Positions 37,920-49,817 of a stretch of DNA of 64,000 bases are shown here, piece after piece. The translations under genes and the position numbers were made by a program. Each line of letters begins with the position of its first letter. The stretch's first letter is position 1. The notes beneath the pieces were generated by a model that worked only from the letters and a program-made list of their open reading frames with translations, ran no database searches and had not been told where the DNA came from. This DNA comes from Psychrobacter aestuarii (GTDB lineage: Bacteria > Pseudomonadota > Gammaproteobacteria > Pseudomonadales > Moraxellaceae), in contig NZ_CAJGYT010000001.1 of the NCBI RefSeq assembly GCF_904846035.1, forward strand, positions 1,736,001 through 1,800,000, written 5' to 3'.

Positions 37920-38464
37920 TGAGAAAAATTTGTTTAGATACGAATGCTATTATTGATATATGTTATCGTTACTATCCTAGTAGTGTATTCAGGACGATAT
38001 GGGATTATTTATTAAATTCCATATCAGCGGGTATAATAAAATTTATAGTTTCTGAAGAAATATATCAGGAAGTTAATGCTAAAGTTAATTTTTTTGTTAA
38101 TTATGATATAAAGGTACTCGAAAACTTCTTTACCTCTTTTAATATTGATGTTATACCTAAAGTTAATTATGACTATCAACTTATAGAGCTACAAAAACAA
38201 ATGGTTGATGATCTTCCATATTTCCAAAATATGAAAGTTGACAAAAGGTTCAAGCAAATCGAAAATATCAGAAACGATCTGTCGAATGTAGCGGTAGCAA
38301 TTGCTAACAAAGCTTGTGTTTTAACAAGTGAACAGGGTTTGCGTAAAGATATTTCAAAGGATGTGGTTGCAGTTATCAAAATACCTGATACCTGCTCTTA
38401 CAAAGAAGTAGATTGCTATTCTTGGTTAGAGCTATTTGATTATCTTGGCATTCCAGAAATTTAA
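37919..38464 (+). CDS. PIN-domain protein, putative toxin (DUF4411-like)
   Basis: A 181-residue protein beginning MRKICLDTNAIIDIC with the first PIN-domain aspartate at residue 7. Further acidic residues follow (SEEIYQEV; ENIRNDLSNVAVAIAN) and the late motif CVLTSEQGLRKD, where PIN enzymes have their last acidic site. PIN domains are Mg-dependent RNases, typical of toxins. It overlaps the upstream ImmA/IrrE gene by one base (TGATG), so the two are translationally coupled. Pairs of COG2856 and PIN/DUF4411 proteins have been proposed as toxin-antitoxin-like modules. The last acidic motif differs from the usual form, so activity is unsure. AT-rich, probably acquired. Confidence 0.75.
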   Translation: MRKICLDTNAIIDICYRYYPSSVFRTIWDYLLNSISAGIIKFIVSEEIYQEVNAKVNFFVNYDIKVLENFFTSFNIDVIPKVNYDYQLIELQKQMVDDLPYFQNMKVDKRFKQIENIRNDLSNVAVAIANKACVLTSEQGLRKDISKDVVAVIKIPDTCSYKEVDCYSWLELFDYLGIPEI

Positions 38465-38494
38465 TAAAATCTTAATTTGAAAAAGTATTTATAA

Positions 38495-38719
38495 ATGATC
38501 AACGTCACTCAAGGCATCTATCGCCATTACAAAGGCAGTCTGTACCAAGTGCTGCATACTGCTCAGCATTCAGAAACTGAAGAGGCGCTGGTCATCTATC
38601 GTTGTCTGTACGGTGATTACAGCGTATGGGCGCGTCCGCTTACCATATTTACCGAGTCGGTGACCGTTGATGGCGAGACCCAGCCGCGCTTTGCTTTGGT
38701 GCAAGCGTTATCTGATTAA
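38495..38719 (+). CDS. DUF1653 domain protein
   Basis: A 74-residue protein matching DUF1653: [14 protein letters not shown] at the start, then [26 protein letters not shown]. Members are small single-domain proteins of unknown function. GC content returns to the level of the housekeeping genes here, so it lies outside the AT-rich module. It could originally have followed tyrS. No strong RBS. Ended by the terminator at 38766-38788. Confidence 0.85.
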   Translation: MINVTQGIYRHYKGSLYQVLHTAQHSETEEALVIYRCLYGDYSVWARPLTIFTESVTVDGETQPRFALVQALSD

Positions 38720-38760
38720 ATGCCCAGCTAAAAATAGTTCATAATCAAAACACTGCACAA

Positions 38761-38788
38761 AAAAAGCGACCACTTAGGTCGCTTTTTT
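38761..38788. terminator. Bidirectional Rho-independent terminator
   Basis: Stem GCGACC/GGTCGC (38766-38771, 38777-38782) with loop ACTTA, A-run before and T6 after. It serves both the DUF1653 gene and the convergent alpha/beta hydrolase gene. Confidence 0.85.
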
Positions 38789-38832
38789 ATAAGTAAGGTT
38801 TTTATTTTATAATAGTGTAGCTGCTTTTATTT

Positions 38833-39672
38833 TTAGGCTTCGTTTAAAAAGGCAATCAACGCGCGGTTAAATTCATCGGCATGCGTACCATTGATACCGT
38901 GTGGACCACCCGCGACCACATGCAATTTGCTGTCGGCAATCATCTCGTGTGAGCGCTGACCACTGGCTTCAAAGGGTACGATTTGGTCAGAGTCACCATG
39001 AATCACCAAGGTCGGTACATCAAAAGCTTTTAAATCTTCGCGGAAGTCGGCATAGCTGAACGCTTTGACACAATCATAGGTCGCTTTTGGTGAGGCAAAT
39101 GCCGCAATGTCACGATGGTACAGACGCATGGGCTTGCTGACCAGCAGTTTGCCTTCTTTTGGCGTAAAGAACTTTTTGGTAAAGTCATTCAAAAAGTTGA
39201 TGCGGTCATCACGCACCCCATTCAAAAACTCTTGAATGTCCGCTTCTTCTAGACCGCCATCAGGATTGTCATCGGCTTTGAACAGATAGGGCGGTACGGC
39301 AGAGGCAAGCACGGCTTTGCTCACGCGCTCCGAGCCATAATTGCCGATATAGCGCGCCACTTCACCACCGCCCATCGAAAAGCCCACGATGGTCGCATCT
39401 TGTACATCTAGCGCTTCCATCAATGCCTTTAAGTCGGCAGCCATCGTGTCATAGTCGTAGCCTTCCCACGGTTTTGACGACTGTCCAAAGCCGCGGCGGT
39501 CATAGGTGATGACCTGATAGCCTGCGTCCACCAGTGCGGGCACTTGCGCTTCCCACGCACGTCCACTGAGCGGCCAACCATGAATCAAGATGACAGGCTT
39601 GCCTGTACCTTGGATTTCATAATAGATGTCGATATCGTTGTTATTTTCTTGTCCCACGGTCACGTACGGCAT
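38833..39672 (-). CDS. Alpha/beta hydrolase (cofactor-free haloperoxidase/arylesterase type)
   Basis: A 279-residue hydrolase. Nucleophile Ser 99 in GFSMGGGE, acid Asp in VIHGDSDQIVP, and catalytic His in GGPHGING; oxyanion region HGWPLSGRAWE; YDRRGFGQSSKPW. This matches the non-haem chloroperoxidase/arylesterase family, which act as esterases or perhydrolases. The start at 39672 is chosen from AAGGAT ahead and because MPYVTVGQENN is the family start; a 39-codon upstream extension is unlikely. Physiological substrate unknown. Confidence 0.9.
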   Translation of the reverse strand: MPYVTVGQENNNDIDIYYEIQGTGKPVILIHGWPLSGRAWEAQVPALVDAGYQVITYDRRGFGQSSKPWEGYDYDTMAADLKALMEALDVQDATIVGFSMGGGEVARYIGNYGSERVSKAVLASAVPPYLFKADDNPDGGLEEADIQEFLNGVRDDRINFLNDFTKKFFTPKEGKLLVSKPMRLYHRDIAAFASPKATYDCVKAFSYADFREDLKAFDVPTLVIHGDSDQIVPFEASGQRSHEMIADSKLHVVAGGPHGINGTHADEFNRALIAFLNEA

Positions 39673-39974
39673 TGTTATTATCCTTATATGATTATTAATG
39701 AATATTTTGAGTAAATAATGCTGGTTTTTAATGTTGTCTAATACAAACGAGTTGTTTGATAAAAACAGACAGACGCATTCATTGAACAATGAGTTTGCGC
39801 CTTTTCATTACAACGGCTGCTTAATCACAAACAATCACCAGTATAAGAGAGTAAAAACAGTATTGTGGTACAAGGTTGTACAGTCCGCGTGTCCAGCGTG
39901 ACTTTTTATACGTTCTTTGTAAATATTCACCGTAATATCATTACCTTAGCTAAGGATTATAAGCGTGCTTTTAC
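39673..39974. promoter_or_regulatory. Intergenic region with a palindromic operator-like site
   Basis: About 300 bases upstream of the hydrolase gene (minus strand). A 14-bp palindrome GTACAA-GG-TTGTAC lies at 39868-39881, a shape typical of repressor sites. No regulator gene is adjacent. Otherwise AT-rich and without coding potential. Confidence 0.35.
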
Positions 39975-40925
39975 TTAATAATTGCTTAAGAATGCTTTAA
40001 TATGCTGATAAAAAGCGACAGGCGCATCCATAGGAATCGCGTGTCCTGCGTTTGCCAAGGTTTTAGTAGTGACCTGCGGCAGTAGCGCGGCAAGTTTGCG
40101 CTGTTCGTTGGCAGGGTAGAGCTTTGAGCGCGCGCCAATCAGCCACGTGACAGGAATATCAACCGTCGGTAGCACTGCCCGATAGTCGTAAGGCAGGGTG
40201 GTATAAGCGTGCAAGGCGCGGATTTTGTGTTGCCATGTCAAATGCTTATAAAACGCGCGCCGATAGCTGGGGCGCATACTGGACAACTGCGTCACCCCAA
40301 AAGCGGCACGACTGCCCACTGACAATAACGAAAAGTCGCGCTCAGTATCCAAAAGCGCTTTTTTAACACTGTCAGGCACATGGCGAAAGTCAGATAACGC
40401 CATATACGGCTGGCTTACGGCAATAAGTGCCCGAAAGCGGTCAAACATCTTTGCTTGTGCATCGCCAAACACCCCGCCTTGAGAATCAGGCTGATGATGA
40501 ATCATCGGCGCTTGGTCAATGTTTAAAAACCGACTGACCTTATCCGTGCCAAAGCGCCCAAAATACGCCCACATCACCAGCGCCCCCATAGAAATCCCCG
40601 CCACAGGCACGCGCTCGGTCTGCGTCGTCGCGGTAATATGATTAAGAACAGTGCGGGTGTCGATGGCATAGTGCTCAATAAAATCAAACTGCGGTAAGCT
40701 GACATCGGCTGCCATACCAAACCCACGATAATGCGGTAAATAAAAGCGGTAGCGCGATAGTAAGGGCACAATAAACGGAATAAACTGCCGCGCATCCATC
40801 CCAAAGGCATGCAGCAACAATACAGGCTTGCCCGTGCCGATGACCGATACAGGCAAGCACGTACCATCGTCAGCACGCACAAATTCACACGTCAGCCGAT
40901 AGCGTGCTTTGATACCTTTATACAT
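39975..40925 (-). CDS. Alpha/beta hydrolase, second copy type
   Basis: A 316-residue alpha/beta hydrolase. Nucleophile Ser 112 in AGISMGAL, oxyanion region LLLHAFGMDARQF, and C-terminal His in NAGHAIPMD. At the position where the catalytic Asp usually follows strand 6, the sequence reads LIGARSKLYP without Asp, so the acid may come from elsewhere. Not closely similar to the hydrolase at 38833-39672. Substrate unknown. Divergent from the uncharacterised gene at 41068. Confidence 0.85.
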   Translation of the reverse strand: MYKGIKARYRLTCEFVRADDGTCLPVSVIGTGKPVLLLHAFGMDARQFIPFIVPLLSRYRFYLPHYRGFGMAADVSLPQFDFIEHYAIDTRTVLNHITATTQTERVPVAGISMGALVMWAYFGRFGTDKVSRFLNIDQAPMIHHQPDSQGGVFGDAQAKMFDRFRALIAVSQPYMALSDFRHVPDSVKKALLDTERDFSLLSVGSRAAFGVTQLSSMRPSYRRAFYKHLTWQHKIRALHAYTTLPYDYRAVLPTVDIPVTWLIGARSKLYPANEQRKLAALLPQVTTKTLANAGHAIPMDAPVAFYQHIKAFLSNY

Positions 40926-41067
40926 AAACGCTCCTTATATCCTAAAAGCACACCTGCTATAGTGAGGGCATGTCTTTTTTACCCGCTTTAGTTTTTATTC
41001 ACTGTAGATTGATTGCCCCGATACAGAGCGCTGCGGCTTGGTATCGCCACGACCACTTGAGGTGCCG

Positions 41068-41787
41068 ATGAGTCACGAGCCACTCGCGCTACTAGATGCC
41101 AGTTTTTATCCCCAGTGTTGGGACGAGCGCTGTGCGACCGACGCTTTGGCATTGTTGCATGCCTTGCTGCAAGGGAACGTCACTGCCAGCGCCGAAGACA
41201 TTGCCGCACGACTATTAGAAGACAGCGCCTACCGTGAGTGGATTTATTTTAGTGTGTTTGGGCGCTACTTGCAGCGCAGCTTTGACGCGTTTTATCGGCA
41301 AAGTGAAGACAGCTTTAACAGCGAGATGCCCGATTTATTCCGTGCCGAGCTGATGCGCCACGCGCGTCCGTTAGCGATGCAGCAGCAGCTGTTTATGGCA
41401 GGAATGTTGCCCGAGCATACCCGCAGCGAAAAACTACTGACCGCCACCGTCAATCCTGCGACCGCTATCCGCCGCGCAGCATTGAGTAGCCAGCCCGTGA
41501 TTAACCATATCACCATTACAGGTAAAAATGTGGCGGCGTTTCCGATTCGGCACAATCGGCGCACCTCCGAGCGTATCCGTAACGAAGTGCTGATTTTGGA
41601 CTTTCACAGTCTGCGTTTGGTCAGTGAAAACATGATGACCCAAGCGCCAGTGACTGTTGACAATAAGCCAGCAAGCGCAGGTTTTTGGCAACGCTGGCTA
41701 GCGCCAAAACCAGAAGCCAATGAGCCAAAGACAAGCAGTAGCGCGCTGCCATTACATTACTGCATCCGTCATTACGAACTGCGTTAA
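41068..41787 (+). CDS. Uncharacterised protein, 239 aa
   Basis: Not recognised. MSHEPLALLDASFYPQCWDE begins the frame; the first half is helical and rich in Leu, Ala and Arg (ALLHALLQGNVTASAEDIAARLLED; SVFGRYLQRSFDAFYRQ), the middle is basic (FPIRHNRRTSERIRNEV) and the tail has Pro-rich KPEANEPK. No signal peptide or membrane helix. ATG 41068 follows GAGGTG with good spacing; a TTG at 41038 would extend it by 10 codons. Soluble and probably cytoplasmic; function unknown. Confidence 0.7.
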   Translation: MSHEPLALLDASFYPQCWDERCATDALALLHALLQGNVTASAEDIAARLLEDSAYREWIYFSVFGRYLQRSFDAFYRQSEDSFNSEMPDLFRAELMRHARPLAMQQQLFMAGMLPEHTRSEKLLTATVNPATAIRRAALSSQPVINHITITGKNVAAFPIRHNRRTSERIRNEVLILDFHSLRLVSENMMTQAPVTVDNKPASAGFWQRWLAPKPEANEPKTSSSALPLHYCIRHYELR

Positions 41788-41854
41788 ATGAAAGCTGGCA
41801 AGTACATTGCTAAACAAGCGGTAAATTAGAAAAATTTTAGAGAAACTAAAGGCA

Positions 41855-41885
41855 AAAAAAATACCCAGCACATTCAGCACTGGGT
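41855..41885 (-). terminator. Rho-independent terminator of upp
   Basis: On the minus strand, stem ACCCAG/CTGGGT (41880-41885 with 41863-41868) followed by ATTTTTTTT. It lies 44 bases past the upp stop. Confidence 0.8.
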
Positions 41886-41928
41886 CTTTTCAATATTAAC
41901 GGCTTAATTATTGGTAAAACGTACGTCT

Positions 41929-42573
41929 TTAACGTGACGCGTAGCTACCAAAAATCTTATCGCCCGCATCGCCAAGACCAGGGATAATATAGCCTTGCTC
42001 ATCCAAGTGGCTATCAAGCGCTGCCGTGAAAATCTGCACATCAGGATGCGCGTCATTGACCAAGCGCACACCTTCAGGCGCGGCAACTAACACCAATGCC
42101 TTGATGTTTTTACAGCCGTGCTTTTTCAGCATATCAATGGTCGCGACCATCGAACCGCCTGTCGCCAGCATCGGATCAACGATAAGGGCAGGGCGCTTGT
42201 CCATGTGATTGACGAACTTTTCAAAAAACGGCACTGGCTGCAACGTCTCTTCATCACGCTGCAAACCCACGACCGAAATCTTCGCGGTCGGTATCAAATC
42301 AAGCACACCGTCAAGCATACCCAGACCCGCGCGCAAAATCGGTACGATTGTCGCCGTCTTACCGACGATTTGCTCGCCTTCAATCTCACCGCACCACCCT
42401 TGCATGGGGAACGTCTCAATCTCAAAGTCGCGGCTCGCCTCATACGCCATCAAGCGCGCAAGCTCTTTGGTGAGCGTACGAAATTTATACGTACTGGTGT
42501 CTTTTTCACGCATCAAGCTGAGCTTGTGGCGCACCAAAGGATGGTCGATAACCGTGATGTTCAAATCCGTCAT
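41929..42573 (-). CDS. upp: Uracil phosphoribosyltransferase
   Basis: A 214-residue type I PRTase that converts uracil and PRPP to UMP in pyrimidine salvage. PRPP-binding loop [14 protein letters not shown]; uracil-binding C-terminal region [18 protein letters not shown]-terminal [17 protein letters not shown]. Full length compared with E. coli (208). Divergent from the uracil-DNA-glycosylase-like gene 79 bases away. Its own terminator follows. Confidence 0.97.
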   Translation of the reverse strand: MTDLNITVIDHPLVRHKLSLMREKDTSTYKFRTLTKELARLMAYEASRDFEIETFPMQGWCGEIEGEQIVGKTATIVPILRAGLGMLDGVLDLIPTAKISVVGLQRDEETLQPVPFFEKFVNHMDKRPALIVDPMLATGGSMVATIDMLKKHGCKNIKALVLVAAPEGVRLVNDAHPDVQIFTAALDSHLDEQGYIIPGLGDAGDKIFGSYASR

Positions 42574-42651
42574 AAGCGGGTCTCTTTCAAATAGCTGGAT
42601 AATTTGCGTGTGCTATTATAACAAAAAACCAACTTTCTGATGGACATTATC

Positions 42652-43299
42652 ATGACTCAATCGCCATCCGCCGCACACGCCGCGAATACATCAGACACAC
42701 GCCCCATCGAAGACCACCCATTTGCGCCCGTCTTATCGCCTGATGCCGACATTATGATGATGGGTACATTTCCGCCCACCGAAGACAAGTGGGCAATGCC
42801 GTTTCATTATCCCAACTTCTATAATGACATGTGGCGCATCTATGGCGCGGTGTTCTTTGACGACCCCGACCACTTTCGTATTGGTCAAGAAAAGCGCTTT
42901 GACCATCAGCAAATACGTGACTTTTTCTTCGAGCGCCGCATCGCTTCTTGCCCCACGGTCAAACAAGCCATCCGTGAGACAGGCAACGCCTCAGATAAAA
43001 ACCTCACCGTCGTCACCCCTGTCAACTTAACCGAAGTGCTTAATCAAGTACCACAAGTCAAAACGCTCTTTACCACAGGCGGCAAAGCGACCGAAGTCTT
43101 GTACTCCTTACTTGACCCTATACCACCAAAGTCAAAACAGCCAAAAACCAACCAAATGGTTAGCTACCCATATCCGCACACAGAAGGATATGAGCTTAAG
43201 CTATACCGTCTGCCATCGACGTCGCGTGCGTACCCGCTGGCACTGGATAAAAAAGTCGCTGCCTACCGTACGTTTTTTGAAAAAATGGGCAAGCTATAA
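42652..43299 (+). CDS. Uracil-DNA glycosylase superfamily protein
   Basis: About 215 residues. The fold-defining start of UDG-superfamily proteins is seen: ADIMMMGTFPPTEDKWAMPF with an NFYNDMWRIYG segment (base-pocket side), and the late motif LPSTSRAYPL in place of the usual second UDG motif. Such members belong to a loosely characterised UDG-like branch, sometimes with G:U or G:T mismatch activity; enzymatic function is inferred only. Start at 42652, with an alternative ATG four codons upstream. Divergent from upp, which makes UMP from free uracil, so a link to uracil handling is possible. Confidence 0.75.
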   Translation: MTQSPSAAHAANTSDTRPIEDHPFAPVLSPDADIMMMGTFPPTEDKWAMPFHYPNFYNDMWRIYGAVFFDDPDHFRIGQEKRFDHQQIRDFFFERRIASCPTVKQAIRETGNASDKNLTVVTPVNLTEVLNQVPQVKTLFTTGGKATEVLYSLLDPIPPKSKQPKTNQMVSYPYPHTEGYELKLYRLPSTSRAYPLALDKKVAAYRTFFEKMGKL

Positions 43300-43569
43300 T
43301 TAAGTATAGTCAATCAAATATAGAACGAATGCAGTGATGCTGACATGAATTTTGCGAAGCCTCTGGAGCGCCTAGTGCACAGCAAGCGAGTAAAATTTAT
43401 GTCAGTAGCACGTTATCATGTTGTGTTACTTTTATTTATGATTCACCATGGAGTAGATAGCGTTAGAGGCAAAGCGTTTAATAACAAGTCTCAACACTAC
43501 AAAATCAACGTCTTACTTACCGTTTTACTGTGCATATCAAAAAAAAGATAAAATAATCCCAACAAAGTG
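43300..43569. other. Gap between UDG-like gene and rrn promoters, with long inverted repeat
   Basis: No gene is supported. An imperfect inverted repeat of 22 nt (43334-43355 / 43390-43411) encloses 34 bases. Short open frames here lack ribosome binding sites. Confidence 0.45.
43334..43411. repeat. 78-bp imperfect inverted repeat element
   Basis: GTGATGCTGACATGAATTTTGC (43334-43355) is nearly the reverse complement of 43390-43411. Of 22 positions about 18 pair. The 34-base loop between has GC-rich motifs. It resembles a palindromic intergenic repeat or a miniature inverted-repeat element, but only one copy is visible in the window, so identity is open. It could also form the 3' end of the UDG-like transcript. 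Confidence 0.4.
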
Positions 43570-43597
43570 TTGACACGAGAATTAAACTCTCTATAAT
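43570..43597 (+). promoter_or_regulatory. rrn promoter P1
   Basis: TTGACA (43570-43575) and TATAAT (43592-43597) separated by 16 bases: both hexamers at consensus, as expected for a ribosomal RNA promoter about 380 bases ahead of 16S. Confidence 0.85.
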
Positions 43598-43662
43598 ACG
43601 CCCCACTGACGAGGCAAAGCGGTTGTTAAAGAGCTAGTTTGCGGAATTGGTAAAAAAAGGGT

Positions 43663-43690
43663 TTGACAGTTTGTGATTTTATGATAGACT
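43663..43690 (+). promoter_or_regulatory. rrn promoter P2
   Basis: TTGACA (43663-43668), 16-base spacer, TAGACT (43685-43690). A second, tandem promoter about 93 bases after P1, the usual rrn arrangement. Confidence 0.7.
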
Positions 43691-43783
43691 AGTCAGCTCG
43701 CCCATGTAGCGAAGCGTATTAGCTTAGTGAAATTGGGTAATAAATATTTACTGGACGACAGTAATATTACTTTTTAAAAGCAT

Positions 43784-43825
43784 ACTAAAGAACAACTTGT
43801 GTGGATTTTTGCTGACACAGAATGT
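43784..43825 (+). other. 16S processing stalk, 5' strand
   Basis: A perfect 16-nt complement (43784-43799) to 45518-45533 beyond the 3' end of 16S, plus further pairing of TTGCTGAC (43809-43816) with 45500-45507 and GAATGT (43820-43825) with 45493-45498. Together they form the long stem cut by RNase III to release pre-16S. Confidence 0.85.
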
Positions 43826-43976
43826 TAGTTATTCAGCCAGTAATGGCAAAGAAGATTATCATTCAAGATTAGCAAATAACTCAAGTTAATTCATATACGA
43901 ACATACGAAAAGTTAAATGCGAGTGATTGAATGAGCCAAGATTAGGGACCATCTTAAAAGGTCTCAAACAAGATTA

Positions 43977-45486
<1,510 letters not shown>

Positions 45487-45492
45487 AATACG

Positions 45493-45533
45493 ACATTCGG
45501 TCAGCAAGAATTCACAGCAAGTTGTTCTTTAGT
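45493..45533 (+). other. 16S processing stalk, 3' strand, with boxA-like motif
   Basis: Pairs with 43784-43825 (see that entry). TGTTCTTTAG inside it resembles the boxA antitermination site found in 16S-23S spacers. Confidence 0.75.
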
Positions 45534-45636
45534 AAAAGCGAGTATTAAGCTTAAGAGGTTTGAGTTTGGAGAAAATCATTTAAAGAATTTTCCTCTGCGC
45601 TCGGGTCGCTTGGTGCTTTGACAGTATCCTCGCTCA

Positions 45637-45711
45637 GGGTCTGTAGCTCAGCTGGCGAGCACCGTGTTGATAACGCGGGGGTCATAAGTTCAAGTCTTAT
45701 CAGACCCACCA
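45637..45711 (+). tRNA. tRNA-Ile (GAT), D-loop shortened
   Basis: Anticodon GAT at 45669-45671. Acceptor stem GGGTCTG/CAGACCC, anticodon and T stems are intact and the encoded CCA is present (75 nt in all). The D-loop reads AGCTGGC where AGCTGGTTA is normal: two bases are missing. It sits in the 16S-23S spacer, the standard place, ahead of tRNA-Ala. The defect matches the pattern seen along the operon. Confidence 0.88.
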
Positions 45712-45716
45712 TATAT

Positions 45717-45790
45717 GGGGTAAATATAGCTCAGCTGTGAGCGCCTGCCTTGCACGCAGGAGGTCAGGAGTCTGACTCTTGGCTCCACCA
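45717..45790 (+). tRNA. tRNA-Ala (TGC), acceptor and T-arm altered
   Basis: Anticodon TGC at 45751-45753, anticodon stem CCTGC/GCAGG intact, CCA encoded. The acceptor 5' strand reads GGGGTAAATATA, which pairs only in part with GGCTCC at the 3' end. The T-loop lacks the canonical TTCGANT (sequence AGGAG-TCTGA-CTCTT), and the D-loop reads AGCTGT before GAGC. As written it would fold poorly. Confidence 0.82.
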
Positions 45791-46100
45791 CATGGCTTAA
45801 TACGAGAATATAAAATAGAAACAAGTGATTGCAAATGATTATTTGCTTCTGTTTTATACAGATAATGGACTGATGAGAGCGTAGGTATTATTTAAAAACA
45901 TAGATATGAGTTCAAGTTAGTGATGACATTTCACGTGTCGTCATTAAATAACCTTGGTAATCAACTCCTTAATGACATCAGTTGTTATCCCAGGGTTGAT
46001 TGCCAAAAGTAAAGAGAACTGAATCAAGCGTAAACATAGGTGATATCGTTATCATTCACATGATGCGCTTTAGTGGTTGAGAGACTGCTTGGGGTTGTAT
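45791..46100 (+). other. tRNA-Ala to 23S spacer
   Basis: About 310 bases without a gene. Its right end (GTTGTATGGTCAAG, across 46094-46107) pairs with the 3' flank of 23S (48902-48915) to form the 23S processing stem. Confidence 0.7.
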
Positions 46101-48901
<2,801 letters not shown>

Positions 48902-48908
<7 letters not shown>

Positions 48909-48919
48909 ATACAACACCC
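48902..48919 (+). other. 23S processing stem, 3' strand
   Basis: CTTGACCATACAAC is the exact complement of the sequence around the 23S 5' end (46094-46107), with more pairing beyond a one-base bulge. It is the RNase III stem of pre-23S. Confidence 0.8.
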
Positions 48920-49019
48920 AAGTGGTTTGTATGTCAATCATGAATCTATCTTGTAAGTTAAGATAAAATCGATATCACCATATAGCTTGATTCAACAAGA
49001 CTCATATCTAACCCCCTTT

Positions 49020-49132
49020 GCTGACGACAATAGCACGATGGAACCACCTGATCCCTTCCCGAACTCAGAAGTGAAACATCGTAGCGCCAATGGTAGTGTG
49101 GTTCGCCCATGTGAGAGTAGGTCATCGTCAGC
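49020..49132 (+). rRNA. rrf: 5S ribosomal RNA
   Basis: GCTGACGA (49020-49027) pairs with TCGTCAGC (49125-49132) as the closing stem. The conserved CCCGAACTCAGAAGTGAAAC is present. The loop near 49097-49110 reads GTGTGGTTCGCCCATG, where GTGTGGGGTTTCCCCATG would be expected, so it also appears to have lost bases. About 113 nt, slightly short. Confidence 0.88.
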
Positions 49133-49147
49133 TCCTTATACTTAAAA

Positions 49148-49180
49148 AGCCCCCAATCTGCTGATTGGGGGCTTTTTTTT
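49148..49180 (+). terminator. rrn operon terminator
   Basis: Stem AGCCCCCAATC/GATTGGGGGCT (49148-49158, 49163-49173), loop TGCT, then a T8 tract. Strong intrinsic terminator 15 bases past 5S. Confidence 0.95.
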
Positions 49181-49418
49181 GGTTTGGTTTTAATATCAGT
49201 TCATATACCCAATATTTTTTATTCCAATAGTCATATTTTTTACATTAGTGGTACCTGTACTACATATCAGACATGGCACTACTGTCAATACATGACGCAA
49301 TGCTACATGAGACGACTACTATCCTTATATGTCTGCGTTATACTGAATAAGTGATTCACGAACAAGTTTAGTTATTTTTAATTAGATATATTGATAACGT
49401 ATAAAAAAGGATACCATT

Positions 49419-49637
49419 ATGAGCATTGCAAAGAATATCGAAATCAGCAGTACCTCAAGTACAAGCTTTGAAGACGCAATCCAAAAAGGCGTTGCCCGTG
49501 TCGCTGAGACCGTAAAAAATGTCCAAGGCGCGTGGGTAAAAGAACAAAAAGTCGGCGTGACCGATGGCAAGATTGACAAATATCATGTGATTATGATTGT
49601 TAGCTTTGTTATCGATGAGGCTACTGATATCAGCTAA
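49419..49637 (+). CDS. Dodecin family flavin-binding protein
   Basis: A 72-residue protein with the dodecin pattern: SSTSFEDAIQKGVARVAETVKN as the helix after strand 1, then AWVKEQKVGVTDGKIDKYHVIM and a final strand. Dodecins assemble as hollow dodecamers that bind FMN/riboflavin or CoA and act as flavin buffers. RBS AAGGA about 10 bases ahead. Monocistronic, with its own terminator. Confidence 0.9.
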   Translation: MSIAKNIEISSTSSTSFEDAIQKGVARVAETVKNVQGAWVKEQKVGVTDGKIDKYHVIMIVSFVIDEATDIS

Positions 49638-49650
49638 TCTCATATTTAAA

Positions 49651-49679
49651 AAAGGAGACCGCGTTTGCGGTCTTTTTTT
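49651..49679 (+). terminator. Rho-independent terminator of the dodecin gene
   Basis: Stem GACCGC/GCGGTC (49657-49662, 49667-49672), loop GTTT, T7 tract. It lies 20 bases past the stop. Confidence 0.9.
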
Positions 49680-49817
49680 CGTTTAGGATTTGGCGCGTCA
49701 CTTTAAAAAAATCATTTAAAGTTTTTAGTAGCGTTAACCATCAGATACGATGCGCTACTGGTGATAAGGGATAAAAACGGTTTATGATGTTTTTATTTTG
49801 ATTTGAGTGTTTGACTT

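Noticed and set aside
36703..38464. Integrated mobile element around the ImmA-PIN pair
   Set aside because: No integrase, transposase, flanking repeats or target duplication can be seen; only base composition suggests transfer.
43345..43551. 68-residue frame upstream of the rrn promoters
   Set aside because: It crosses the inverted repeat, and no RBS is visible.
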